A stretch of DNA of 28,945 nt, taken from assembly GCA_016297415.1 (NCBI GenBank), contig JAEDGQ010000015.1, positions 1-28,945 of the forward strand. The letters are read 5' to 3'. Positions 22,209-28,945 of the stretch are shown here, piece by piece. The DNA is from Treponema sp. (lineage in GTDB: Bacteria; Spirochaetota; Spirochaetia; Treponematales; Treponemataceae). Numbering within the stretch: position 1 is the stretch's first letter; the number at the start of each line of letters is the position of its first letter. The notes beneath the pieces were generated by a model. The model searched no databases, was not told the DNA's origin, and saw only the letters and a program-made list of their open reading frames with translations. The position numbers and the translations under genes were made by a program.

Positions 22209-22247
22209 ATTTTATAATAATAAATTATTGTGATATAATCTATTATC
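22209..22247. promoter_or_regulatory. 39-bp divergent promoter region
   Basis: Only 39 bp separate two divergent start codons. Plus strand: an extended -10 GTGATATAAT (22230-22239), 8 nt before the ATG at 22248. Minus strand: TATTAT (22222-22217), 8 nt before the ATG at 22208. Neither side has a Shine-Dalgarno. The -35 elements, if any, must overlap the opposing promoter or gene, so the two promoters probably compete. Confidence 0.5.
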
Positions 22248-23744
22248 ATGCCACCAGTAAAAAAAGTAAAACTTGATTTATCAAAAGTAAAAATGGCTAT
22301 TAGAGCTGGGATTCCTCTCTCGATTACGACTTATACACTTCCTCACGAAATGGAAGTTTATATGGATTCCGTTCTGTCTGCATTTCTGGAAGAATTAAAT
22401 CAGAATCAGATGATTGAGTATTTAACATACTGTCTTAATGAACTGGTTACTAATTCTAAAAAAGCAAACACAAAACGTATTTTCTTTAAGGAAAAGAATC
22501 TCGACATTACTAATCCTAAAGACTATGAAACTGGCATGAAGAGTTTTAAAAGTGAAACTCTCAATAACATCAAGTACTACCTTAAACTTCAGAAAAATGC
22601 TGGTCTTTACGTTAAGCTCATCCTTCAGACAAGAAATAATAAAATCAAAATAGAAGTACGCAACAATTCAGAACTTACAGTTGAAGAATACAAGCGTATG
22701 CACGATAAATTGAGCCGTGCCCAGCAGTATACTTCTGTTGACCAGGCTCTTGAACAGATTCTTGACGATACTGAAGGTGCTGGTCTTGGTCTTATCATTA
22801 TGATTCTTATGCTGGAAAAAATTGGTCTTACAGAAGAAAATTTCCAGATTCTTAGTGAAGGAGGAGAAACAATTACAAGAATTATTCTTCCTCTTAATGA
22901 AAAGACACAGAAAGATTTAAGTGTAGTTAGTCATGAATTCGTAAAAATCATTGATGAACTTCCACAGTTTCCAGACACAATCGTAAAGGTTAACCGTCTT
23001 TTAAATGATCCTGATTCAAAAATGAGTGAAATTGCCATGCTGATTTCCAGCGATGTTTCTCTCACTACAGACCTTCTTAAACTTGTAAACTCTGCAACTT
23101 TTGCCCTTGCCAGTCCATGCCGCAGTATTGCTGATGCAGTAAAGCTTGTTGGTATCCGCGGAATTAAAAATATGCTTATTTCTGTAGGTTCTATCAACAG
23201 TCTTAAATCTATCGGTGGAGAAAAGAAGGATCTTTGGACTCACGCATATAGAGTAGCCTTCTATTCTTACAACCTTGCCCGCAACTTCTGTGCTTCTGAA
23301 AAAGCAATTGTTGAAGATTCCTATGTTTGTGGTCTTCTTCACGATATGGGTAAACTTGTATTTGAAACTGCTCATCCTGAACTTATAAACAAGATTAAAG
23401 ATGTTTGTGTTCAGAAAGGTATTCCTGCAAATATTTTTGAAAAACTTGTTGCCGGCGTAAACCACGGTGAAGTTGGTGCCCTTATTGCAGAAAAATGGAA
23501 CTTCCCTGATGTAATGGTATCTGTAATCCGTCACCATCACGAACCTGATATGGCTCAGGAAGATACAAAGAAGATTACAAGTCTTGTTTATCTGTCAGAT
23601 ATGCTCTGCCATTATCAGACTGGCGAAGTTGATTACTATCAGTTTGATCCGGAAGTTCTTGCATTGTTCCATATTACAAGTGAATCTCAGCTTCAGAAAA
23701 TCAGTGAACGTCTTGAAAAAGCCTTTACTGCAGAAGAAGCTTAA
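22248..23744 (+). CDS. GHKL ATPase-like + HDOD signalling protein
   Basis: A 498-residue cytoplasmic protein with two parts. Residues about 25-218 resemble a GHKL (histidine kinase/SpoIIAB-like) ATPase: an N-box LNELVTNSKKA at 63-73 and a G-box EGAGLGL at 176-182, but no phosphoacceptor H-box, and NN in place of the DxGxG motif. Residues about 228-430 form an HDOD domain (PQFPDTIVKVNRLLNDP, then VNSATFALASPCRSI). The HD pair is H365-D366 (LLHDMGK), with later NHGEVG and RHHHEP histidines, so metal binding is possible. HDOD proteins usually act in signalling rather than as proven hydrolases. It converges on the acyl-CoA ligase gene through a shared terminator. Confidence 0.85.
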   Translation: MPPVKKVKLDLSKVKMAIRAGIPLSITTYTLPHEMEVYMDSVLSAFLEELNQNQMIEYLTYCLNELVTNSKKANTKRIFFKEKNLDITNPKDYETGMKSFKSETLNNIKYYLKLQKNAGLYVKLILQTRNNKIKIEVRNNSELTVEEYKRMHDKLSRAQQYTSVDQALEQILDDTEGAGLGLIIMILMLEKIGLTEENFQILSEGGETITRIILPLNEKTQKDLSVVSHEFVKIIDELPQFPDTIVKVNRLLNDPDSKMSEIAMLISSDVSLTTDLLKLVNSATFALASPCRSIADAVKLVGIRGIKNMLISVGSINSLKSIGGEKKDLWTHAYRVAFYSYNLARNFCASEKAIVEDSYVCGLLHDMGKLVFETAHPELINKIKDVCVQKGIPANIFEKLVAGVNHGEVGALIAEKWNFPDVMVSVIRHHHEPDMAQEDTKKITSLVYLSDMLCHYQTGEVDYYQFDPEVLALFHITSESQLQKISERLEKAFTAEEA

Positions 23745-23747
23745 ATA

Positions 23748-23817
23748 AAAAAAATGCACCTCCTGAAATTGAACTTTATTTGTTCAGCTTTAGGGGTGCA
23801 CTTCACTTTGGTTCAGT
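23748..23817. terminator. Bidirectional terminator between the HDOD and acyl-CoA ligase genes
   Basis: TGCACC (23755-23760) pairs with GGTGCA (23795-23800), and CTGAA (23763-23767) pairs with TTCAG (23783-23787). On the minus strand eight T residues follow the stem, a strong end for the ligase gene. The plus strand has a weaker T-rich tail ending near 23817. Confidence 0.75.
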
Positions 23818-23837
23818 TTTTTTATCTGTGCTTTTGA

Positions 23838-25751
23838 TTAGTCAGCGAAAAGTTTTTTAATCTCGCTTGCATAAAGTTCATTAATCTTAAAGCGTCTTAC
23901 TTCATTTTTTGCAGAAAGTTCTACACCGATTTCAAAAGTTTTTGGAAGAACGCATATCTTGTTGATGCGTTCAAATGACTTAAAGCCATTCTTCGCATTG
24001 ATTCTCTGTGCAACCTCACCTTCCAGAAGCCGTTTGATTTCTGGACTGCGGGCAAGTGCTTCGTAGTTTTTGAATTCAAGACCAGCACTCTGAGCAAAAG
24101 ATTCAATTTCTATCTGTTCAGGAACAATCAGGGCAGCCAGATATCTCTGGTCCTGACCAACTACAACTGCTGTCTGAACAAAACGTGATTCCTGGATTTT
24201 CATTTCCAATGGAACTGGTTCAACATTTTCACCGCCAAGCTGAACGATTGTATCTTTGATACGTCCACAAAGTACGATTTCTCCGTGTTTTGTAAGACGA
24301 GCCAGATCGCCTGTATCAAGCCAGCCATCGCTGTTAATAACTTTGGCTGTAAGTTCAGGCTGTTTGTAGTATCCCTGCATTACACAGCCGCCTTTGATTT
24401 CCAGAACACCTTTTTTGCCCTGTTCAAGAGGCTTTCTTGTTTCTGGATCAACAACTCTTGCAGCAATTCCGCGGATTGGAACACCAACGTTTCCAAGAAC
24501 TGGTTTGCGGATTGGGCGTACAGAAATAACTGGAGCTGTTTCTGTAAGACCATAACCTTCAACAACTTTTATGCCGATTGCCCAGAAGAACTTGTCAATT
24601 GCCGGAGGAAAAGCACCGCCACCAACTACACCGGCACGGAAGCCTGTTCCCAGAAGTTTACGGATTTTGCGGAAAACAAGAACTCCGCCTAAAAGTTTTA
24701 ACGGATACAGGAAAAGCCATGGCAGAACAAATGCAGGCCACTGAAGCCAGCGTTTATCAATGCCGTAGCGGGTAGTTTTATCAAAAAGAACACGGTCAAT
24801 TTTTGAATGCAGGAGGGCAATGGCAACAAAGAAGTTGAATAACTTTAATACAATGCCGCCTGTTTTGCGCATATTGCGGTAAATTCCGTCATAAATGGCT
24901 TCGAAAACTCTTGGTACAGCAGGCATAATCTGTGGATTAACTGCCTTAAAGTCTGCCAGAAGAATTGGTCCGATTGGTTTTGAATAACAGAGAGTTGCAG
25001 CCTGACAGTAACAAACATATTCACAGGCACGTTCAAAAACATGCCAGATTGGAAGTACGAGAAGACCTCTGTCGCCAGGTTTAAGGAAAATGCGTTCACG
25101 AAGTTCATCAAGCTGAGTAATAAAGTTTCCGTTTGTAAGCATTACGCCTTTTGGACGGCCTGTAGTTCCGGAAGTGAAAATGATGGAAACCAGATCATCC
25201 CAGGAACCTTTGTCGATTTCTGCATTAATCTTACCAGGATTTTCCTGATTGAATTTTTCTCCTGCTTTAAGAAGCTGATCAAAAGAATAAACTGTAATTC
25301 CCTGTGCCTTACATTCTGCAATTATATCGTTTTCAAGTTCTTCGATTGTAATAAATGTATCAATTAAAGGAAGTTTTTCTTTAATACTGAGGATTTTAGT
25401 AACCTGCGATTTGTTTTCTGTAATTACTTTTTTTGTTTCAGCAAAAGAAAGAATATATTCAAGGTCACCGATAGTAGCATCGCAGCCACGAGGAACATCG
25501 ATTGCACCGATAGAAAGAAGTCCAAGGTCAAGCTGCTGCCATTCCTTTCTGTTGTCAGAGATAAGACCTACATGCTCACCTCTTGTTACACCAATTGAAA
25601 GAAAACCGCCTGCAGCATTTTGAACGGCAGAAAAAGCATCCTTATAAGAAATTGCTTCCCAGCGATTGTCGCTGACTTTTGACATCTGAAATGAAACTTC
25701 AGGGTACTGTTGTGCAATTTCTCTAAAAATTTTGGGGAGTGTTTTTTCCAT
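23838..25751 (-). CDS. Long-chain fatty-acid-CoA ligase (AMP-forming)
   Basis: A 637-residue ANL-superfamily enzyme that activates fatty acids with ATP and CoA through an acyl-AMP. The P-loop TSGTTGRPKG is at 193-202, VEGYGLTETAP at 397-407 and GWLDTGD at 476-482 (D482). GRIKDTIVQLGGENVEP at 496-512 is the hinge. Hydrophobic stretches near 300-315 and 335-360 suggest membrane association, usual for long-chain ligases of the bacterial AMP-dependent synthetase (FAA1-like) group. GGAGG (complement of 25761-25765) lies 9 nt before the ATG. It is divergent from the TetR-family gene, with a dyad overlapping its expected start of transcription, so repression by that regulator is likely. The exact fatty acid is unknown. 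Confidence 0.92.
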   Translation of the reverse strand: MEKTLPKIFREIAQQYPEVSFQMSKVSDNRWEAISYKDAFSAVQNAAGGFLSIGVTRGEHVGLISDNRKEWQQLDLGLLSIGAIDVPRGCDATIGDLEYILSFAETKKVITENKSQVTKILSIKEKLPLIDTFITIEELENDIIAECKAQGITVYSFDQLLKAGEKFNQENPGKINAEIDKGSWDDLVSIIFTSGTTGRPKGVMLTNGNFITQLDELRERIFLKPGDRGLLVLPIWHVFERACEYVCYCQAATLCYSKPIGPILLADFKAVNPQIMPAVPRVFEAIYDGIYRNMRKTGGIVLKLFNFFVAIALLHSKIDRVLFDKTTRYGIDKRWLQWPAFVLPWLFLYPLKLLGGVLVFRKIRKLLGTGFRAGVVGGGAFPPAIDKFFWAIGIKVVEGYGLTETAPVISVRPIRKPVLGNVGVPIRGIAARVVDPETRKPLEQGKKGVLEIKGGCVMQGYYKQPELTAKVINSDGWLDTGDLARLTKHGEIVLCGRIKDTIVQLGGENVEPVPLEMKIQESRFVQTAVVVGQDQRYLAALIVPEQIEIESFAQSAGLEFKNYEALARSPEIKRLLEGEVAQRINAKNGFKSFERINKICVLPKTFEIGVELSAKNEVRRFKINELYASEIKKLFAD

Positions 25752-25771
25752 AAATTTTTGCCTCCGTTAAA

Positions 25772-25810
25772 ATGACAATTTTAAGAATTTTGTCATATTA
25801 AACAATTATA
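25772..25810 (-). promoter_or_regulatory. Promoter and operator-like dyad of the acyl-CoA ligase gene
   Basis: Minus-strand -10 TATAAT at 25810-25805. Just downstream, ATGACAA (25772-25778) and TTGTCAT (25790-25796) make a perfect 7-bp dyad with an 11-bp spacer, covering the expected transcription start. A second TATAAT lies further upstream, near 25824-25829. The dyad differs in sequence from the one before the TetR gene. Confidence 0.5.
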
Positions 25811-25848
25811 CATATATAGTTTTATTATTATACACTGATTTCTGTGCG

Positions 25849-25892
25849 TTGACAAATAAAGAAACGGATATTAAACTAACTAATGTTAGTTT
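25849..25892 (+). promoter_or_regulatory. TetR-gene promoter with overlapping perfect dyad
   Basis: The consensus -35 TTGACA (25849-25854) and TAAACT (25872-25877) are 17 bp apart. AAACTAAC (25873-25880) and GTTAGTTT (25885-25892) form a perfect 8-bp inverted repeat with a TAAT spacer, lying over the -10 and start site. Size and position are typical of a TetR-family operator, so autorepression is likely. Confidence 0.7.
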
Positions 25893-25920
25893 TTTAAGCT
25901 GGTATATGGGAGGGACTACA

Positions 25921-26583
25921 ATGCCTGCAGAAAAAATTACCCGGGAAAAAATTATTCATGCTGTGCTTGAATGTGCCTTTGTAAACAGTGTAGGTGCAAC
26001 ATCTCTTGCTGACATTGCAGGAAAGCTTGGCATCAAAAAAGCAAGTCTTTATAACCACTATGAATCCCGGGAAGCTATGATTGATGATACTATCCGCTAC
26101 TGTGGAGAATCTCTTTCAAAAATATCATTTATTCCTGCAGAAATGGATGCAACTGCTCAGAAATATGCTGCAGAAGCTGTTTTAAAAGGAATAGTTCACC
26201 GCTGGTTTAAGGTGAATGAAAAAGAACCTCTCGTTCAGATTTATTCTTTCGTGGAAAGTGAAAAGTATTTTTCAACTGAGGCTGCTTCAATTTATAGTAA
26301 TGTAAAAAATAAGCTTTCAGAACAGACTGTAACTGCATTGAAAAGTCTTGCATCTGCAGGAAAAATCAAAAACAGCACAGATGAAGATTTTAAGGCAAAA
26401 GCTGAAGTTTTTTCGGCTCTTACAGGCAGTCTTCTTGATAATTATATAGTAGAAAAAAAGATGGACATCAGGTCTAATCCACAGACAGGAGAAGGTGAAT
26501 TATTCACTTCGCTTCCGTTTGAACCTGATTATAACTTTGTTGATTCCCTGGTGGAACAGTACTGCAAAATCCTTGCGATTTAG
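25921..26583 (+). CDS. TetR-family transcriptional regulator
   Basis: A 220-residue repressor-type protein. The N-terminal HTH spans about 8-55: ITREKIIHAVLECAF, then SLADIAGKLGIKKASLYNHYESREAMID, a textbook TetR recognition region. The remaining residues are the ligand-binding and dimerisation domain. The frame is open further upstream to 25849, but GGGAGGG lies 7 nt before the ATG at 25921, and the upstream bases are promoter and operator, so 25921 is the start. It is divergent from the long-chain acyl-CoA ligase gene. Such TetR regulators commonly sense acyl-CoA and control fatty-acid genes. Here that is inference from context. Confidence 0.92.
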   Translation: MPAEKITREKIIHAVLECAFVNSVGATSLADIAGKLGIKKASLYNHYESREAMIDDTIRYCGESLSKISFIPAEMDATAQKYAAEAVLKGIVHRWFKVNEKEPLVQIYSFVESEKYFSTEAASIYSNVKNKLSEQTVTALKSLASAGKIKNSTDEDFKAKAEVFSALTGSLLDNYIVEKKMDIRSNPQTGEGELFTSLPFEPDYNFVDSLVEQYCKILAI

Positions 26584-26607
26584 CGGTTTTAAGTATATTA
26601 TCTAAGA

Positions 26608-27315
26608 GTGTCTACACTATATATAGTTGGTACGCCGATTGGAAATCTTGGTGACATTACATTCCGCGCAATTGAAACTTTCAAAACCGTTGATGTAATT
26701 GCAGCTGAAGATACACGGCATACACTGCAGCTTTTAAGTCATTTTGAAATCCGCAAGCCTCTTATTTCCTGCCGTTCGCAGAATGAGGCTGTTGCAGGAC
26801 AGAAGATTATTAAGCTGCTGGACGAAGGTCAGACTGTGGCCTATGCAAGTGATGCAGGAACTCCCGGAATCAGTGATCCAGGAGCCGTGCTTGCAGGACT
26901 TGCCAGAGATGCTGGACATACAGTAGTGCCTGTTCCGGGACCAAGTGCTTTTGCAACTCTTGTAAGTGTTGCTGGTGCAGGTGGAAAGACACTGATTATG
27001 GAAGGTTTTCTTTCTCCAAAGCCAGGAAGACGACGTTCCAGACTGCGGGAGCTGATGGCAACAGGAGCTGCTGTAGTAATTTACGAATCTCCGTACAGAA
27101 TTACTAAACTTCTTACGGATATTGCCGATATTGAAAGTGACCGTCGTGTAGTTGTTGGAAGGGAACTTACAAAACTTCACGAAGAGATTATTGATGGTAC
27201 AGCGGCAGAAATGAGAGATGAGTTTGCATCAAGAACAAAGATTCTTGGTGAATTCGCAATTTTCATTTCTGGTAATAAAAATGCTCAACTTTCTGAGGAA
27301 AGTGCCGATAATTAA
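26608..27315 (+). CDS. rsmI: 16S rRNA (cytidine-1402-2'-O)-methyltransferase
   Basis: A 235-residue SAM-dependent tetrapyrrole-methylase-fold enzyme that 2'-O-methylates C1402 of 16S rRNA in the decoding centre. IVGTPIGNLGDIT at 6-18, AAEDTRHT at 32-39 and YASDAGTPGISDPG at 79-92 are the hallmark RsmI segments. It is about 50 residues shorter than E. coli RsmI (286), lacking the C-terminal helical extension. The start is GTG with no Shine-Dalgarno. TATATT at 26594-26599 lies 8 nt upstream, right after the TetR stop, so it may have a leaderless transcript of its own. FlgM follows 19 nt after the stop. Confidence 0.94.
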   Translation: MSTLYIVGTPIGNLGDITFRAIETFKTVDVIAAEDTRHTLQLLSHFEIRKPLISCRSQNEAVAGQKIIKLLDEGQTVAYASDAGTPGISDPGAVLAGLARDAGHTVVPVPGPSAFATLVSVAGAGGKTLIMEGFLSPKPGRRRSRLRELMATGAAVVIYESPYRITKLLTDIADIESDRRVVVGRELTKLHEEIIDGTAAEMRDEFASRTKILGEFAIFISGNKNAQLSEESADN

Positions 27316-27334
27316 AGGGTAAGGCAGGTTAAAA

Positions 27335-27628
27335 ATGATGGTACAGAATATTAACGGAATTAATCCTATTAACAACGTACAGAACACACGTCGCGCAAAT
27401 GGATCAGCTCAGGTAGCATCTACTTCTGCTCCTGACTCAATCAGCGTTTCTGACGAAGCTAAAGAAGCTGCAAGAGCATATTTCTTAAGCCAGGTTGCTG
27501 AAGAAACACCTGATGTTCGTGCTGATCTTGTTGCTTCAGTAAAAGAAAAGATTAAGGATCCAAATTACCTTAACTCTGCTGTAATTGGTTCTACTGCTGA
27601 CCGTATCCTGGACAGCTTTGGTTTCTAA
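27335..27628 (+). CDS. flgM: FlgM-like anti-sigma-28 factor
   Basis: A 97-residue protein resembling FlgM, which holds the flagellar sigma factor FliA inactive until the hook-basal body is built. The N-terminal 30 residues are polar and probably disordered. SISVSDEAKEAARAYFL at 35-51, TPDVRADLVASVKEKI at 58-73 and the helix with DRILDSFGF at the end follow the FlgM pattern (S-x-x-A, then PDVR-x-x-x-V-x-x-hK-x-x-I). The usual G-x-Y turn is replaced by DPNYL. Start at the first of two ATGs (27335), with an AGG-type site 10 nt upstream. A clear terminator follows. FliA and flagellar structural genes are not in the window. Confidence 0.75.
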   Translation: MMVQNINGINPINNVQNTRRANGSAQVASTSAPDSISVSDEAKEAARAYFLSQVAEETPDVRADLVASVKEKIKDPNYLNSAVIGSTADRILDSFGF

Positions 27629-27657
27629 TTCAACGGACAGGAAGAATTATTAAAAGA

Positions 27658-27685
27658 AGCAGAACTATGTGTTCTGCTTTTTTTG
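27658..27685 (+). terminator. Rho-independent terminator after flgM
   Basis: AGCAGAAC (27658-27665) and GTTCTGCT (27671-27678) form a perfect 8-bp stem with a 5-nt loop, followed by seven T residues (27678-27684). It separates rsmI-flgM from the ADH-like gene. Confidence 0.9.
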
Positions 27686-27700
27686 TTTAGGGAGGCACTG

Positions 27701-27712
27701 CCGCTAACGCGG
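27701..27712 (+). other. Small GC hairpin in the leader of the ADH-like gene
   Basis: CCGC (27701-27704) pairs with GCGG (27709-27712) around TAAC, 20-30 nt before the ATG and upstream of the Shine-Dalgarno AAGGAG. It is a local G+C-rich island. No promoter is obvious between the flgM terminator and this hairpin. Confidence 0.3.
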
Positions 27713-27731
27713 TGTTTCATAAGGAGAAAAA

Positions 27732-28883
27732 ATGGCAGACTTTTCATTCAGAATTTCACCAGATGTAATTATTGCTTCTTACGCATGCAGCAGACTGGGA
27801 CAATTTGCTTCTGAAGCTGGAAGCCGCTTTATGCTTATTATGGATCCTGTTTTAAGGGCTGTTGGTCTTGCAGATAAAATTACCCAGTCTCTTAAAGACA
27901 GAAATCTTGATTATTTTGTTTTCGACGAGTTTGGTGAAACTGCTGATTCAAAAACAGTAGATGCAGCCCTTAAACTTGCAAAAAGTGCCCATATACACGG
28001 AATCATTGCGGCTGGTGGTGGAAAAGCTGTAAGTGTGGGCAGAGCCGTAGCCGCACTTTCTCAGGAAAAAGACGGCATCTATGAATTCCTTGACGGCTCT
28101 GTTCCTGGAAAAAAAGCTCTTCCTTTAATCTGTCTTTGTACAACTTGTCGTGATGCTTATGTATTTACAGATAAAGTTCCACTTGTAGATTCAAGAACAA
28201 CACAGGTTAAGCTTTTAAAGATTCATAACGGTGTTTGTAAGGCAACTGTTTTTGATCCTAACTTTTCAGTTACATTGACAGAAAACCAGATTGAATCAAT
28301 GAGTCTTGAAGCTCTTTGTCTTGCCTGCGAAGCTTATCTGAGCCAGAGATCAAGTTTTTTCAGTGATATGCTGGCAGAAAAAGCTGTAGAACTTTTAAGC
28401 TGGGCTATGGACGGTTCTGCATCTCATAATGTTACAACTCCACAGGAGGAACTTCTTGCTCAGGGGGGCTGTATGGCAAGCCTTGCATCTGCATCAAGTT
28501 CAATTGGTGCAGCTTCCCTTTTAGCTCTGGCAATCAACGGCCGTTTTAAAATCAGCAGATCCCTTGTTTCAGCAATTCTTCTTCCTTATATAATTGAAGA
28601 CTGTGCAAAGTTTAAGACAGAAAAGGTTGAAAATCTGGCAAAAATTTTCAGAATTGAACCGCCGGAAAACGCTGCTTCAGAAGTAATGTGTCAGGCATTT
28701 GCTGACAATATCCGTCAGAGAATGGCAAAGGCAAATCTTCCGACCCGTCTTAAGGATCTGTCAGTTTCAGTTGATCAGCTGGCACTTGCGGCAGAAGACT
28801 GTGGTAAACTTGAGTTTATCAATAATCTTCCAAGAGCAATGACAAGTGATGATTTGTTTGAACTGATAAAAGCAGCATATTAA
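27732..28883 (+). CDS. Iron-ADH-fold protein lacking metal ligands
   Basis: A 383-residue protein aligned along its whole length with group III iron-containing alcohol dehydrogenases, from VDAALKLAKSAHIHGIIAAGGG to the terminal DDLFELIKAAY. Aligned by eye to E. coli FucO, all four metal ligands are replaced: D196 by E193, H200 by L197, H263 by S262 and H277 by R276. The NAD-pyrophosphate loop GGGSxxD reads GGGKAVS (95-101), losing its Ser and Asp. The fold core (LEALCLACEAY, SAILLPYIIED) is kept, as is the open frame, so it is not a decaying gene but probably a non-dehydrogenase with a new role. AAGGAG sets the start. A dispersed repeat begins 7 bp after the stop. Confidence 0.85.
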   Translation: MADFSFRISPDVIIASYACSRLGQFASEAGSRFMLIMDPVLRAVGLADKITQSLKDRNLDYFVFDEFGETADSKTVDAALKLAKSAHIHGIIAAGGGKAVSVGRAVAALSQEKDGIYEFLDGSVPGKKALPLICLCTTCRDAYVFTDKVPLVDSRTTQVKLLKIHNGVCKATVFDPNFSVTLTENQIESMSLEALCLACEAYLSQRSSFFSDMLAEKAVELLSWAMDGSASHNVTTPQEELLAQGGCMASLASASSSIGAASLLALAINGRFKISRSLVSAILLPYIIEDCAKFKTEKVENLAKIFRIEPPENAASEVMCQAFADNIRQRMAKANLPTRLKDLSVSVDQLALAAEDCGKLEFINNLPRAMTSDDLFELIKAAY

Positions 28884-28890
28884 AATAAGC

Positions 28891-28945
28891 GGGGATGTCC
28901 AATAAGTAATGACTGTAGCGGTCATTGAGCCCTTCGACAGGCTCA
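28891..28945. repeat. Dispersed MITE-like repeat, copy cut by window end
   Basis: The first 55 bp of a third copy starting GGGGATGTCC. It matches 1000-1054 at 53 of 55 positions, including the TTCGACAGGCTCA core. Like the other copies it lies just after a gene. The right half lies beyond the window. Confidence 0.8.

Noticed and set aside
23016..23540. Minus-strand open frame of 174 codons inside the GHKL-HDOD gene
   Set aside because: No recognisable domain and low-quality composition. The opposite strand encodes clear HDOD motifs over the same bases.
25849..25920. Longer TetR protein starting at the TTG at 25849
   Set aside because: Those bases are the -35, -10 and operator dyad. The ATG at 25921 has a strong Shine-Dalgarno and gives the normal TetR N terminus.

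Overview
The window is an A+T-rich stretch of bacterial chromosome. It most likely comes from a spirochaete of the genus Treponema. This is an inference from gene content: an FlgM-type anti-sigma factor, c-di-GMP enzymes, LuxS, phosphotransacetylase, a GHKL-HDOD fusion protein and several unrecognised proteins. There are no rRNA or tRNA genes, no CRISPR array, and no phage or transposase gene that I can see. Nearly all of the DNA is coding, and no gene-free stretch exceeds about 260 bases.

Layout. 1-5.9 kb: a PlsC/GPAT-like acyltransferase, a HAD phosphatase, then on the minus strand a PfkB sugar kinase overlapping an oligoendopeptidase F gene, and a lone alpha/beta hydrolase. 6.1-10.4 kb: a tight plus-strand operon of mtnN, an acyl-ACP thioesterase, luxS, a double-DUF1538 membrane protein and a tandem PII-like protein. 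It joins S-adenosylhomocysteine recycling and AI-2 formation to an unexplained membrane protein/PII pair. 10.4-16.5 kb: a membrane diguanylate cyclase, birA, a 566-residue protein of unknown function, and a c-di-GMP phosphodiesterase with a dead GGDEF domain. 16.6-17.7 kb: pta, followed by a perfect 18-bp stem-loop. 17.8-20.1 kb: an accessory-looking patch with a decayed ABC-transporter binding-protein gene, a DUF4143 ATPase behind a perfect 16-bp inverted repeat, an XRE regulator and a short dispersed repeat. 20.1-22.2 kb (minus): a membrane protein, lspA and a small membrane protein in one operon. 22.2-25.8 kb: the GHKL-HDOD protein converging on a long-chain acyl-CoA ligase (minus). 25.9-28.9 kb: a TetR regulator divergent from that ligase with its own operator-like dyad, then rsmI, flgM, and an iron-ADH-fold protein that has lost its metal ligands.

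Three themes stand out. First, a short dispersed repeat with 11-bp terminal inverted repeats occurs three times (1000-1141, 20016-20092, and 28891 to the window end), each time just after a gene. Second, at least six genes have no Shine-Dalgarno sequence but a -10 hexamer 6-8 nt before the start codon, which suggests leaderless mRNAs. Third, several regulatory dyads lie where the neighbouring genes predict them: TetR/fadD, the DUF4143 ATPase, and the mtnN-esterase gap.

Functional calls rest on motifs read by eye. No database search was run.
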